A DNA stretch of 64,000 nucleotides, taken from the NCBI GenBank assembly GCA_963714455.1, contig CAVQON010000020.1, forward strand, positions 62,001-126,000, in the 5' to 3' direction. The notes beneath the pieces are model-generated. The model was not told the origin of the DNA. It was given only the letters and a program-made list of their open reading frames with translations, and did not search any database. How positions within the stretch are numbered: the stretch's first letter is position 1; each line of letters starts with the position of its first letter. A program made the position numbers and the translations under genes. Origin of the DNA: CAVQGZ01 sp963714455. GTDB lineage: Bacteria > Actinomycetota > Actinomycetes > Jiangellales > Jiangellaceae. Positions 9,893 through 18,635 of the stretch are shown here, in pieces.

Positions 9893-10831
9893 ATGCGTAC
9901 TCGTACCGCCCGCCTCATGCTGCCCGTCGCTCTGCTCGGACTCGCCCTCGCGGCGTGCGGCAGCGACGACGGCGACTCCACCGAGCCGACCGACGACGCG
10001 GCGGGCACCGAGGCTGCAGCCCCCGAGGGCCCGACCATCAAGGTGCGCGGCCAGGCCTTCAGCGAGTCGGTCACCATCGCCGAGGCGTATGGGCAGTACT
10101 TGCAGGCCAAGGGCTACGACGTCGAGATCCTCACCGAAGCGGGCTTCCGCGACGAGGCCGTCGCCGGCATCGAGACCGGTGAGCTCGACCTGATCATCGA
10201 CTACATCGGCAGCGCTCAGGCCCAGCTCGTACCGGACGCGGAGGCGTCGGCAGACCCAGCCGAGGTCAGCGCCACCCTCGCCCCCTTCTTCGAGGGCATC
10301 GGCGCCACGCTGCTCGAGTACAGCCCTGCCGTGGACGGCAACGCCTACGTCGTGCGAGGCGACCTCGACGCCACCACGATCTCCGACACCGCCGGTGCCG
10401 GCCTGGTGTTCGGCGCCTCGGCGCAGTGCTTCGAGCGCCCGCAGTGCTACCTCGGCCTGACCGATCCGGCGATCTACGGCATCGAGTTCGCCGACACCGT
10501 CACGTTGGAGTTCGGCCCGCTGCTGGGTGAGGCGCTGGCGGCCGAAGAGGTCGACGCAGTGATCTGGAACACCACGGCCCCGCAGATCGAGACGGAGGGG
10601 TTCAAGGTGCTCGAAGACGACCAGGGTCTCTTCTCCGCAGACAACATCGCGCCGATCGTGCGCACCGAGGTCCTGGACGCCTACGGCGACATGCTGGCTG
10701 ACGACCTGAACGAGCTGAGCGCGCAGATCACCACCGAAGACCTGCTGGAGTGGAACGTGCAGACCGACATCGAGCTGCGCGAGTCCGACGACGTCGCAAA
10801 CGAGTGGTTGACCGCGAAGGGCCTGCTCTGA
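9893..10831 (+). CDS. opuCC: Osmoprotectant ABC transporter substrate-binding lipoprotein
   Basis: The 312-residue protein starts with a signal peptide ending in a lipobox (LALAACGS, Cys at about residue 20), so it is anchored outside the membrane. An acidic, Thr-rich linker follows. The mature part resembles OpuAC/ProX-type glycine betaine- or choline-binding proteins: TIKVRGQAFSESVTIAEAY opens the domain and LDLIIDYIG corresponds to the ligand loop. It completes the four-gene transporter begun at 7299. Exact substrate cannot be told from the sequence. Confidence 0.9.
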   Translation: MRTRTARLMLPVALLGLALAACGSDDGDSTEPTDDAAGTEAAAPEGPTIKVRGQAFSESVTIAEAYGQYLQAKGYDVEILTEAGFRDEAVAGIETGELDLIIDYIGSAQAQLVPDAEASADPAEVSATLAPFFEGIGATLLEYSPAVDGNAYVVRGDLDATTISDTAGAGLVFGASAQCFERPQCYLGLTDPAIYGIEFADTVTLEFGPLLGEALAAEEVDAVIWNTTAPQIETEGFKVLEDDQGLFSADNIAPIVRTEVLDAYGDMLADDLNELSAQITTEDLLEWNVQTDIELRESDDVANEWLTAKGLL

Positions 10832-11328
10832 CCAGCGTCGACGGGGTCTTCGCCCCACCGGCTGAGCCCTGGGTACGGGTCTCGCCGAAGCTGATCACCG
10901 CACGTCGGCTGGTGCTCGCACTGACGCTCAGCCCGATCGTCGCCATCCTGGTCGCGATCACCTGGGTGACACCGGCCCCAGGCTGGGTTCCTGCGCTGAT
11001 CGCAGTGATCGGGCTGGTCATCTTCGTCTGGGCCTGGTGGCTGATCGGGCGCCGCGTGCGCTCCTACGGCTACTGCGAGCGGACCGACGACCTGCTCGTG
11101 ACCAGCGGCATCCTCTTCCGCCGCCTGGTCATCGTCCCGTACGGACGCATGCAGCTCGTGGACGTGACGGCCGGGCCGATCGACCGGTGGCTCGGCATCA
11201 CCACCGTCCAGCTGCACACCGCGGCTGCGACCTCGGACGCCGCGATCCCCGGGCTCACGCCCGCCGACGCCGCCGAGCTGCGCGACCGGCTCTCCGCCGT
11301 CGGTGAGCAGCGGTCAGCCGGTCTGTGA
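10804..11328 (+). CDS. PH (bPH2/YdbS-like) domain membrane protein
   Basis: Two adjacent hydrophobic helices (about residues 30-50 and 58-78) are followed by one bacterial PH domain with the usual SGILFRRLVIVPYGRMQLVDV and TVQLHTAA pattern. Function is unknown; paired PH-domain membrane proteins lie after DUF3180 in many actinobacteria. Start choice is uncertain. GTG 10804 overlaps the lipoprotein gene by 28 bases. Homologues usually begin near the TSVDGVFAPP segment, where the only candidate is CTG 10828, overlapping the upstream stop (CTGA). The 3' end overlaps the next gene by 4 bases. Confidence 0.85.
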   Translation: MVDREGPALTSVDGVFAPPAEPWVRVSPKLITARRLVLALTLSPIVAILVAITWVTPAPGWVPALIAVIGLVIFVWAWWLIGRRVRSYGYCERTDDLLVTSGILFRRLVIVPYGRMQLVDVTAGPIDRWLGITTVQLHTAAATSDAAIPGLTPADAAELRDRLSAVGEQRSAGL

Positions 11329-12773
11329 GCACCGAGGCAGTCCCGGCACCGGTGCCGGCGACGACGACCGAGCCGGCGCACACACACCCGCTCACCGTGC
11401 TGGTCACGGTGCTGCGCTCGATCCCGGCCCTGCTGGGTGTGGGCGTCGTGATGGTCGCCCAGTCCGGTGCCGGGCAGTGGGTCGGCGACATCGGCGTCGC
11501 GTGGTGGTGGCTGCTGCTGGGCGGTCTGGCCCTGCTGGCCGTGCTGGCTCTCGCGATCGCCGGGTTCGCCTACCTGTCGTGGAGCCGGCTCACGTACTAC
11601 TTCGACTCCAGCGGCGACCTGCGCGTCGACTCCGGGGTGCTCACGAAGCAGCAGCGTCGCCTGGCTCTCTCGCGTCTGCAGTCGGTCGACGTCAACCAGC
11701 CGCTGCTTGCCCGCGTGGTGGGCATGGCTGAGGTCAAGGTCGAGGTCGCCGGGGCGGGCGACTCCCGGGTCACCCTGCAGTACCTGACCATGGCTTCGGC
11801 GCAGGCGTTCCGCGACGAGGTTCTCGCCCGCGCGGCCGGGCTGCGTCCCGACGCCGGCACCGCCCCGCAGAACGTGATCGTCACGGTGCCCACCCGAGAC
11901 CTGATCGTCTCGTTGCTGCGCTCGTCCACCACCTTGGTCGGCGTGCTCGCGACGGTGCTCATCGTGGTCGTGGCCGTGCTGTCCGAGGGGGCGGTCGGGC
12001 TCTTCGCGCTGCTCATCACCGGTGGCGTACCGATCTTCGCCGCCTTCGGGGAGTTCGTTCGCTACTTCGGCTTCACGGTCGCGGAGTCGCCGGACGGGCT
12101 GCGCCTGCGCAGCGGACTCACCTCGACGCAGGCCCAGACCGTCCCGCCGGGTCGCGTGCACGCGGTCGAGTACGAACAGCCGCTGCTGTGGCGGTCGAAG
12201 GACTGGGTACGGGTGAAGATCACCGTCGCCGGTGCCTCGAGCGGCGACGAGCAGCAGGGAGGCGCCAGCGCAGGCGTGCTGCTGCCCGTCGCGCCGCGTC
12301 CAGTGGCCGAGGCGGTCGTTGCTCGCGTGCTGCCGGGTCTCGACACGAGCGGGCTGGAGTGGACGTCGGCACCCGCGCGGGTACGCGTCCGGGCACCGAT
12401 CCAGTCGCGTCAGCTCGCGGTCGCTGCCAACGAGCAGTTCTTCGCGGTTCGGCGCGGCAGGCTCGTTCGCCGCATCGCCCTGGTGCCGCATGCGCGCACC
12501 CAGAGCGTGCACCTGACGCAGGGTCCGTGGCAGCGGCGGCTGGACGTGGCGACGGTGTCCGTCGACGTCGCCCCGGGTCCGGTAAGCGTTCTCGGCTTGC
12601 ACCAGGACGCAGCGACCGCGCGCACCGTGGCCGACGAGCAGGCGCTGCGGGCCCGTACGGCCATGGCGACGGCTGCGCCCCTGCGGTGGATGTCAGGCCA
12701 GCCCGACCCGGCGGCGCCCAGTGATACCGACGATCCCGCACCCGGTGACGGGGACGTGCCCACGCCCGACTAG
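11325..12773 (+). CDS. PH domain-containing membrane protein with repeated bPH2 domains
   Basis: This 482-residue protein has an N-terminal Pro/Thr-rich tail, a pair of membrane helices (about 25-85), a PH domain starting near SSGDLRVDSGVLTKQQRR, a second helix pair (about 190-235), another PH domain near ESPDGLRLRSGLT, and a third PH-like region near RRGRLVRRIALVPHARTQSVHL. The repeated pattern matches the YdbT family. It forms a two-gene unit with the single-PH partner (GTG 11325 overlaps its stop). The protein is presumed to sit on the inner face of the membrane; its role is unknown. Confidence 0.87.
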   Translation: MSTEAVPAPVPATTTEPAHTHPLTVLVTVLRSIPALLGVGVVMVAQSGAGQWVGDIGVAWWWLLLGGLALLAVLALAIAGFAYLSWSRLTYYFDSSGDLRVDSGVLTKQQRRLALSRLQSVDVNQPLLARVVGMAEVKVEVAGAGDSRVTLQYLTMASAQAFRDEVLARAAGLRPDAGTAPQNVIVTVPTRDLIVSLLRSSTTLVGVLATVLIVVVAVLSEGAVGLFALLITGGVPIFAAFGEFVRYFGFTVAESPDGLRLRSGLTSTQAQTVPPGRVHAVEYEQPLLWRSKDWVRVKITVAGASSGDEQQGGASAGVLLPVAPRPVAEAVVARVLPGLDTSGLEWTSAPARVRVRAPIQSRQLAVAANEQFFAVRRGRLVRRIALVPHARTQSVHLTQGPWQRRLDVATVSVDVAPGPVSVLGLHQDAATARTVADEQALRARTAMATAAPLRWMSGQPDPAAPSDTDDPAPGDGDVPTPD

Positions 12774-12898
12774 GCACGGCGTCAAGGCGGCGTCCGAGTA
12801 GCCAGGACGACTTGCCCTGCACCGCGACAGCGTCGCGCACAACCCAGAGCGCACCGTGACGGGCCTGCTCCGCGCACGGGCTCCTGTGGGCAACCAGG

Positions 12899-12919
12899 CC
12901 CGCCCCTGTCGCGGGCGGG
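12899..12919 (+). repeat. GC-rich inverted repeat immediately upstream of a -10 box
   Basis: CCCGCCC (12899-12905) pairs perfectly with GGGCGGG (12913-12919) around a 7-base loop. No T-run follows. It could end the PH-domain operon or be an operator-like dyad. TACACT, a -10-like hexamer, starts at the next base. Confidence 0.4.
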
Positions 12920-12925
12920 TACACT
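12920..12925 (+). promoter_or_regulatory. Candidate -10 for the DUF2520-panC-nadBC-coaX operon
   Basis: TACACT in the 211-base gap 12774-12984 would place transcription start near 12932, about 53 bases before the DUF2520 start codon. No convincing -35 was found, since the GC-rich dyad occupies that region. Apart from the dyad and this hexamer nothing else was recognised in the gap. Confidence 0.4.
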
Positions 12926-12984
12926 CGTGCCGTCAGCACGACGACCGGTACCGCCATGGACTGGAGCGCGAAGGGCTGGACCAC

Positions 12985-13899
12985 ATGACCACATCTGCTC
13001 AGGCACGCCTTGCCCCACGTCGGGTCGGCGTGATCGGCGCCGGACGAGTCGGGGCCGTCCTGGCCGCCGCACTGCGAGCCCGGGGCCACGACGTCGTCGG
13101 CGCGCACGGCGTGTCCGACGCCAGCCAGGCGCGCGCCGCCGACCTGCTTCCCGGTGTGCCGCTTGAACCGGTGGCTGCCGTCATCGAGCGGGCCGACCTC
13201 GTTCTGCTGGCCGTCCCGGACGACACGCTGCCCGGTCTGGTGCAGGGCGTTGCCCGCAGCACCGGGTTTCGCGACGACCAGGTCGTGGCACACACCTGTG
13301 GTCGGCACGGGGTGGCCGTGCTCGCCCCGGCCGCGGCCGACGGCGCCCTGACCATGGCGGTGCACCCGGCGATGACCTTCACCGGAACCGCCCGCGACCT
13401 CGACCGGTTGGCCGGAACCAGGTTCGGCGTCACCGCCGACCCGGCGAACCTCGACATGGCAGACGCTCTGGTGCGCGAGCTCGGCGGGGTGCCGCTGCAC
13501 GTCGGCGAGACCGACCGAGACCTCTACCACGCCGGGCTGGCGCACGGCGCCAACCACCTGGTCACCCTGGTCGCCGATGCCCGTGACCTGCTGACCCGAG
13601 CCGGGGTGGCCGACCCGGCGGGCACGCTGCGCCCGCTGCTGCAGGCCGCGCTCGACAACGCGCTCGACTCCGGCAGTGCCGCGCTGACCGGACCGGTCGC
13701 CCGCGGCGACGCGGGCACGGTGGCCGCGCACCTGCGGGCCATCTCGGCTGTCGACCTCGACAGCGTCGACCTCTACTCCGCGCTCGCCCGGCACACCGCG
13801 GCGCGGGCGGTGGCCGACGGACGCCTGCGGGCCGCCGACGCTGCCGGACTGATGGACGCGCTCGCCGGCCACGACACCTCGCAGACGGCCAGCGCCTGA
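12985..13899 (+). CDS. Rossmann-like and DUF2520 domain protein
   Basis: The 304-residue protein opens with a nucleotide-binding GAGRVG motif (about residue 18) and resembles F420/NADP-dependent oxidoreductase and ketopantoate/ProC-type folds. The C-terminal half (from about residue 135) matches the helical DUF2520 dimerisation domain, with HPAMTFTG at the junction. The family often precedes panC, so a pantothenate-linked reductase role is commonly guessed but not shown. ATG 12985 follows a weak ribosome-binding site; panC starts 4 bases after its stop. Confidence 0.85.
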   Translation: MTTSAQARLAPRRVGVIGAGRVGAVLAAALRARGHDVVGAHGVSDASQARAADLLPGVPLEPVAAVIERADLVLLAVPDDTLPGLVQGVARSTGFRDDQVVAHTCGRHGVAVLAPAAADGALTMAVHPAMTFTGTARDLDRLAGTRFGVTADPANLDMADALVRELGGVPLHVGETDRDLYHAGLAHGANHLVTLVADARDLLTRAGVADPAGTLRPLLQAALDNALDSGSAALTGPVARGDAGTVAAHLRAISAVDLDSVDLYSALARHTAARAVADGRLRAADAAGLMDALAGHDTSQTASA

Positions 13900-13903
13900 C
13901 CTC

Positions 13904-14758
13904 ATGCGCCTGCTCCGCACGCGCGACGAGCTGCTCGACGCCCGCATCGGGGTCGCCGACGAGAGCAGCGACGTCGCCGCCGTGCTCACCATGGGGGCCC
14001 TGCACGCGGGGCACCGCGGCCTCATCGAGGAGGCACGACGCCTGGTCGGCGAGTCGGGAACCGTCGTGCTCACCGTCTTCGTCAACCCGTTGCAGTTCGG
14101 GGCCGGCGAAGACCTCGAGCGCTACCCACGCGCCCTCGACACCGACCTCGCAACCGCCGAGCAGGCCGGGGTCGACCTCGTCTTCGTCCCCGACGCCGCC
14201 CAGGTGTACCCGGACGGACCGGCAACGATCACCGTCGACCCCGGTGAGCTGGGCACCCGCTGGGAGGGCGCCGCACGACCGACGCACTTTCGTGGCGTGC
14301 TGACCGTGGTGGCGAAGCTGCTGAACCTTGTCGTGCCGTCGGTGACGGTGTTCGGCGAGAAGGACTACCAGCAGCTCGTGCTGGTGCGGCGCATGTGCCG
14401 CGAGCTCGAGCTGGGCGTCGAGGTCGTCGGTCTGCCGACCGTCCGTGAGCCGGACGGCCTGGCCCTGTCGAGCCGCAACGCCTACCTGAACGCGCACCAG
14501 CGCCAGGCCGGCCTGGCACTCTCGCGGGCGCTGCGCGCCGCCCAGCAGTCCGCGCGTGCCTCCGGCGAGGCAGCGCTCGCCGCCGCCCATGCAGTGCTGC
14601 AGGCCGAGCCCGACGTCGACGTGGACTACCTCGCGCTCACCGACCCCGAGCTCGCTGACCCGCCGCTCGAGGGCGACGCCCGCATGCTGGTGGCGGCGCG
14701 CGTCGGCACGACGCGTCTGCTCGACAACATGGCCCTCACGATCGGCGGCGCTCGGTGA
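13904..14758 (+). CDS. panC: Pantothenate synthetase
   Basis: PanC joins pantoate to beta-alanine with ATP. The HIGH-like motif appears in MGALHAGHRGLI near residues 30-41, followed by VFVNPLQF, FGEKDYQQL and the SSRNAYL signature near residue 190. Length is 284 residues, normal for the family. The 3' end overlaps nadB by 4 bases. No panD (aspartate decarboxylase) is found next to it or elsewhere in this window, although panC-panD pairs are common in actinobacteria. Confidence 0.95.
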   Translation: MRLLRTRDELLDARIGVADESSDVAAVLTMGALHAGHRGLIEEARRLVGESGTVVLTVFVNPLQFGAGEDLERYPRALDTDLATAEQAGVDLVFVPDAAQVYPDGPATITVDPGELGTRWEGAARPTHFRGVLTVVAKLLNLVVPSVTVFGEKDYQQLVLVRRMCRELELGVEVVGLPTVREPDGLALSSRNAYLNAHQRQAGLALSRALRAAQQSARASGEAALAAAHAVLQAEPDVDVDYLALTDPELADPPLEGDARMLVAARVGTTRLLDNMALTIGGAR

Positions 14759-16449
14759 CGGCGCGGGGCGTGCGCCGCTACTCCACGCGGGTGCAGGTGC
14801 CGTCCGCGCTCGCCGCACCGCCCCCGGGCTGGACGACCGAGGCGGACGTGATCGTCGTCGGCAGCGGCATCGCCGGGCTGAGCGCTGCCCTGCAGGCGCG
14901 CGACCTGGGCCGGGTGCTGCTGGTGACCAAGACCCACCTGGACGCCGGCGCGACGGCCTGGGCGCAGGGCGGCATCGCTGCCGCGCTCGACCCGGACGAC
15001 TCCCCGGCCGAGCACCTCGCCGACACGCTCGTGGCCGGCAGCGGCCTGTGCGACCCCGAGGCGGTGCGCGTGCTCGTCACCGAGGGACCGCGGCGCATCC
15101 GCGAGCTCGTGGCTCTGGGCACCGAGTTCGAGCGGACGGCGACCGGGGAGTTCGCCCTCACCCGCGAGGGCGGGCACCTGCGCGACCGCATCGCCCATGC
15201 GGGCGGAGACGCCACCGGCCGGGAGATCTCGCGCGCCCTGATCGCCCAGCTCACCGCGGTCCAGGCCGACCCGCGCATCGAGGTGGTCGAGCACGCGCTG
15301 GTCGTCGACCTGCTCACCGACGCCACTGGGCACGTGTGCGGGGTCACGCTGCACGTCATCGGCGAGGGCACCCGCGACGGGGTCGGAGCGGCCCTGGGGC
15401 GCACGGTGGTGCTGGCCACCGGTGGCCTCGGGCAGGTCTACCGCGCCACCACCAACCCGGCGGTCGCCACCGGCGACGGGGTCGCCGCGGCACTACGAGC
15501 CGGGGCGCAGGTCGCCGACCTGGAGTTCGTGCAGTTCCACCCGACGGTGCTGTGGCTCGGCGCGGAGTCCACCGGGCAGCAGCCCCTGATCTCCGAGGCC
15601 GTGCGCGGCGAAGGCGCGGTGCTGCGCGACGCCGACGGCACGAGGTTCATGCTCGATCGTCACCCGATGGCCGAGCTCGCGCCGCGCGACGTCGTCGCGT
15701 CGGCAGCCGTCGAGGTCATGGTGGCCGCCGGCACCGACCACGTCTACCTCGATGCCCGTGACCTGGGGGCCCAGTTCGTCGAGCAGCGCTTTCCGTCGAT
15801 CGTCGCGAGCTGCCGCGAGCACGGCTTCGACCTGGGCACCGAGCTCGTGCCGGTGGCGCCCGCCCAGCACTACGCATCCGGCGGCGTCTGGGTCGACACC
15901 TGGGGGCGCACCAGCCTGCCCGGGCTGCTGGCCTGCGGCGAGGCGTCGGCGACGGGGGTGCACGGGGCCAACCGATTGGCGTCCAACTCGTTGCTCGAAG
16001 GGCTGGTGTGGGGGTCGCGCATCGTCGACTACCTGCGCGTCGAGGGATTGCCACGCCCGGGAGACCCGGTGCCCCGGCCCCAGTCGCCGGTGGTGCCGGC
16101 GCAGGAGCGCCGCGGGCTCCAGCAGGCGATGACGGCCGGCGTCGGGGTCGTCCGCGACGACGAGGGCTTGTCTGCGGCGGCTGCCGAGCTCGCGGCCATC
16201 CGCCGCCGCGCCGAGGCCAACGGGTCGTCGGAGCATCGCGTCTCGACCGAGGCCTGGGAGACGTCCAACCTGCACGACGTGGCCACGGCGATCACCGCCG
16301 CGGCAGCCGCCCGCACCGAGACCCGCGGCGGGCACTGGCGTCGCGACCATCCGCAGCGTGACGACCGTGCCTGGCGTGGACGCCTCGTGGGCGTGCGCGA
16401 GGCCGATGCTCACCTCGAGCTGCTCTACCGGCCCCTGGAGGAGCAGTGA
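14755..16449 (+). CDS. nadB: L-aspartate oxidase
   Basis: NadB oxidises L-aspartate to iminoaspartate, the first step of de novo NAD synthesis. The FAD-binding VVGSGIAGLSAAL motif is near residues 33-45. AWAQGGIAAAL, HTV-type segment FVQFHPTVLW, and the substrate region QHYASGGVWVDTWGRTS then HGANRLASNSLLEGLVWG follow the fumarate reductase/succinate dehydrogenase flavoprotein fold. Length is 564 residues. It overlaps panC and nadC by 4 bases each. nadA is not in the window. Confidence 0.95.
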   Translation: MTARGVRRYSTRVQVPSALAAPPPGWTTEADVIVVGSGIAGLSAALQARDLGRVLLVTKTHLDAGATAWAQGGIAAALDPDDSPAEHLADTLVAGSGLCDPEAVRVLVTEGPRRIRELVALGTEFERTATGEFALTREGGHLRDRIAHAGGDATGREISRALIAQLTAVQADPRIEVVEHALVVDLLTDATGHVCGVTLHVIGEGTRDGVGAALGRTVVLATGGLGQVYRATTNPAVATGDGVAAALRAGAQVADLEFVQFHPTVLWLGAESTGQQPLISEAVRGEGAVLRDADGTRFMLDRHPMAELAPRDVVASAAVEVMVAAGTDHVYLDARDLGAQFVEQRFPSIVASCREHGFDLGTELVPVAPAQHYASGGVWVDTWGRTSLPGLLACGEASATGVHGANRLASNSLLEGLVWGSRIVDYLRVEGLPRPGDPVPRPQSPVVPAQERRGLQQAMTAGVGVVRDDEGLSAAAAELAAIRRRAEANGSSEHRVSTEAWETSNLHDVATAITAAAAARTETRGGHWRRDHPQRDDRAWRGRLVGVREADAHLELLYRPLEEQ

Positions 16450-17342
16450 GCGCACCGGACCCGGCCGTCGTGGCCCGGCTGCGCGCGGCAGGGCTTGACC
16501 CCGACGCCCTCGCCCGGCTGGTCGACGCCACCCTCGACGAAGACCTGGCCGGTGGGCAGGACGTGACCAGCGTGGCCACCGTGCCGGCTGACGCCGCTGC
16601 CCGCGCGACCTTCGTGCCGCGAGCCCCCGGGGTCGTAGCCGGGCTGGACGTCGCCGCGCTGGTCATGGCGCGAGCCGCCGCCTCCCCGGTGACGACGACC
16701 CCCCTCGCCACCGACGGGTCGTGGGTCACGCCCGGCACCGCCCTGCTGGTCTGCGAGGGGCGGGCACGGGACCTTCTGCTGGGCGAGCGCACCGCGCTGA
16801 ACCTGCTGGGCCGGCTGTGCGGGGTCGCCACGCTGACCCGGGCCTGGGTCGATGCGATCGCCGGCACCGGCGCCGCCGTCCGCGACACCCGCAAGACCAT
16901 GCCCCTGCTGCGTGCGCTGGAGAAGTATGCGGTGCGCTGCGGCGGTGGCCTCAACCACCGGATGACTCTCTCCGCCGCTGCGCTGGTCAAGGACAACCAC
17001 GCGCTCGCGGCGGGCGGGGTCGTCGCGGCCTACCGGCGCGTGCGTGCCGCCTACCCGACGCTGGAGGTGGAGGTGGAGGTCGACACCGTCGCCGACGCGC
17101 TCGCCGTGGTGGATGCCGGTGCCGACTTCGTGCTGCTCGACAACTTCAGCGTCGACGAGCTCAGCGAGGCGGTGCGGCTCCTCGGCGGACGGGCGCGGCT
17201 GGAGGCCAGCGGTGGCCTCACGCTCGACAACGCCGCCGCCGTGGCCGCGACCGGGGTCGACTACCTCGCGGTGGGGGCGCTGACGCATTCGGCTCCGGTG
17301 CTCGACATCGGCCTGGACTTCGACGAGAGACCGGAGGGCTGA
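16446..17342 (+). CDS. nadC: Nicotinate-nucleotide pyrophosphorylase (quinolinate phosphoribosyltransferase, carboxylating)
   Basis: NadC converts quinolinate and PRPP to nicotinate mononucleotide. Recognisable segments are GERTALNLLGRLCGVAT, DTRKTMPLLRALEKYAVRCGGGLNHR, and the C-terminal barrel pieces VEVEVDTVADA, LLDNFSV, LEASGGLTLDN and DYLAVGALTHSA. Length is 298 residues. GTG 16446 overlaps nadB. coaX begins 3 bases after its stop, so pantothenate, NAD and CoA genes share one transcript. Confidence 0.95.
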   Translation: MSAPDPAVVARLRAAGLDPDALARLVDATLDEDLAGGQDVTSVATVPADAAARATFVPRAPGVVAGLDVAALVMARAAASPVTTTPLATDGSWVTPGTALLVCEGRARDLLLGERTALNLLGRLCGVATLTRAWVDAIAGTGAAVRDTRKTMPLLRALEKYAVRCGGGLNHRMTLSAAALVKDNHALAAGGVVAAYRRVRAAYPTLEVEVEVDTVADALAVVDAGADFVLLDNFSVDELSEAVRLLGGRARLEASGGLTLDNAAAVAATGVDYLAVGALTHSAPVLDIGLDFDERPEG

Positions 17343-17345
17343 GCC

Positions 17346-18158
17346 GTGCTGCTGGCCATCGACGTGGGCAACACCCAGACGGTGCTCGGGCTGCTGGAGC
17401 CAGCCGAGGCACCCGAGCGTGACGACGACGTGACGGTGCTGGAGCACTGGCGCGTCTCGACCGACGCCGAGCGCACCGCCGACGAGTGGGCCGTGCTGCT
17501 CGACGGGTTGCTGACCCGCCGTGGGCTGTCGCTGGACGGGGTCGACGGGGTGGCCATGTGCTCGACGGTGCCGGCCGTTCTGCGGGAGATGCGCGACATG
17601 TCCGAGCACGCGTTCGCCCACATCCCCACCGTGGTGGTCGAGCCCGGCGTCCGCACCGGCATCCCGGTGCTGGTCGACAACCCGCGTGAGGTGGGCACCG
17701 ACCGCATCGTCAACTCCCTGGCGGCCGTCCACCTCTACGGGGGTCCGGCGATCGTCGTCGACTTCGGCACCGCCACCACCTTCGACGCGGTGTCGTCCGC
17801 AGGCGCATACGTCGGCGGTGCGATCGCGCCGGGGATCGGCATCTCCCTGGACGCGCTCGGAGTTCGCGGAGCCCAGCTGCGCAAGGTCGAGCTGACCGCA
17901 CCACGCTCGGTGATCGGCAAGAACACCGTCGAAGCGCTGCAGTCCGGGGCGCTGTACGGGTTCGCGGCCCAGGTCGACGGGATGGTCGAGCGTATGGCCG
18001 CCGAGCTGCACGACGACCCGGACGAGGTTGCCGTGATCGGCACCGGCGGCCTGGCGCCCCTGATGATCGGGGAGGCCCGAAGCCTCGCCCAGCACGAGCC
18101 ATGGTTGACGCTGATCGGGCTGCACCTCGTCTGGGAGCGCAACCACCGCTCCCAGTAA
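17346..18158 (+). CDS. coaX: Type III pantothenate kinase
   Basis: CoaX phosphorylates pantothenate in CoA synthesis. The ASKHA-fold phosphate motif AIDVGNTQTVLG is at the N-terminus; REVGTDRIVNSLAA, VDFGTATTFDAV and GGAIAPGIGISLDAL are family signatures. Length is 270 residues. It starts at GTG 17346 after nadC. Its TAA stop lies directly against the palindromic operator of the rhodanese gene. Confidence 0.95.
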   Translation: MLLAIDVGNTQTVLGLLEPAEAPERDDDVTVLEHWRVSTDAERTADEWAVLLDGLLTRRGLSLDGVDGVAMCSTVPAVLREMRDMSEHAFAHIPTVVVEPGVRTGIPVLVDNPREVGTDRIVNSLAAVHLYGGPAIVVDFGTATTFDAVSSAGAYVGGAIAPGIGISLDALGVRGAQLRKVELTAPRSVIGKNTVEALQSGALYGFAAQVDGMVERMAAELHDDPDEVAVIGTGGLAPLMIGEARSLAQHEPWLTLIGLHLVWERNHRSQ

Positions 18159-18173
18159 TACCCCGGGGGGTAT
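18158..18173. promoter_or_regulatory. CsoR/CstR-type palindromic operator
   Basis: ATACCCCGGGGGGTAT is an inverted repeat (ATACCCC / GGGGTAT around GG). Its half-sites resemble published operators of the CsoR family, which includes copper-sensing CsoR and persulfide-sensing CstR. It overlaps the -10 box TATACT (18171-18176) of the rhodanese gene, so a bound repressor would block polymerase. The downstream sulfurtransferase favours a CstR-like sensor. No CsoR-family gene lies in the window. Confidence 0.7.
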
Positions 18174-18176
18174 ACT
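18171..18176 (+). promoter_or_regulatory. -10 element of rhodanese gene
   Basis: TATACT, a close match to TATAAT, overlaps the right half of the operator. The start codon is 31 bases further on, behind GGAGGA, so this mRNA has a conventional leader. Confidence 0.6.
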
Positions 18177-18207
18177 GGTCTGCCTGTCGTCCCTGGAGGA
18201 GCCCCGC

Positions 18208-18618
18208 ATGCGCATCCGCCCCCTGCTTGCCGCCGCCGTGTTCAGCGTCGCCGCTGCCGTCTCTCTCGTCGGCTGCTCCAGCGACGACGGTGGCACGGCT
18301 GCCGTGACGACCGTCGGGGCCGAGCAGCTGATCGAGGTGGCCGAGACCGGCGAGGCCACGGTCATCGACGTGCGCACCCCCGAGGAGTTCGCGGCCGGCC
18401 ACGTCGAGGGCGCCCTGAACATCAACGTCGAGAGCCCCACGTTCGCCGACGAGATCGAGGCCCTGCCCAAGGACCAGACGTACGTCGTCTACTGCCGCAG
18501 CGGCAACCGAAGCGCCGCGGCTGCCGAGCAGATGGCCGACGCCGGGTTCACCGACCTCTACGACGTCGACGCCGGGCTGGCGACGCTCGCCGAGGCCGGC
18601 GTCGCCCTGACGCAGTAG
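18208..18618 (+). CDS. Rhodanese-like domain lipoprotein
   Basis: A 136-residue exported protein: signal peptide with lipobox SLVGCSS (Cys at about residue 22), then one rhodanese domain. The domain shows TVIDVRTPEEFAAGHVEGALNI and the active-site loop YCRSGNRS with the persulfide-carrying Cys near residue 94. Such proteins move sulfane sulfur, here outside the membrane. A strong GGAGGA site precedes ATG 18208. The CsoR/CstR-type operator overlapping its promoter suggests induction by reactive sulfur species or copper. Confidence 0.9.
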   Translation: MRIRPLLAAAVFSVAAAVSLVGCSSDDGGTAAVTTVGAEQLIEVAETGEATVIDVRTPEEFAAGHVEGALNINVESPTFADEIEALPKDQTYVVYCRSGNRSAAAAEQMADAGFTDLYDVDAGLATLAEAGVALTQ

Positions 18619-18621
18619 CCC

Positions 18622-18627
18622 TATTCT
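18622..18627 (+). promoter_or_regulatory. -10 element of a leaderless promoter for argA
   Basis: TATTCT lies 8 bases before GTG 18636, right after the rhodanese stop. This supports GTG 18636 over TTG 18627 as the start. Confidence 0.5.
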
Positions 18628-18635
18628 TGGCGGGC

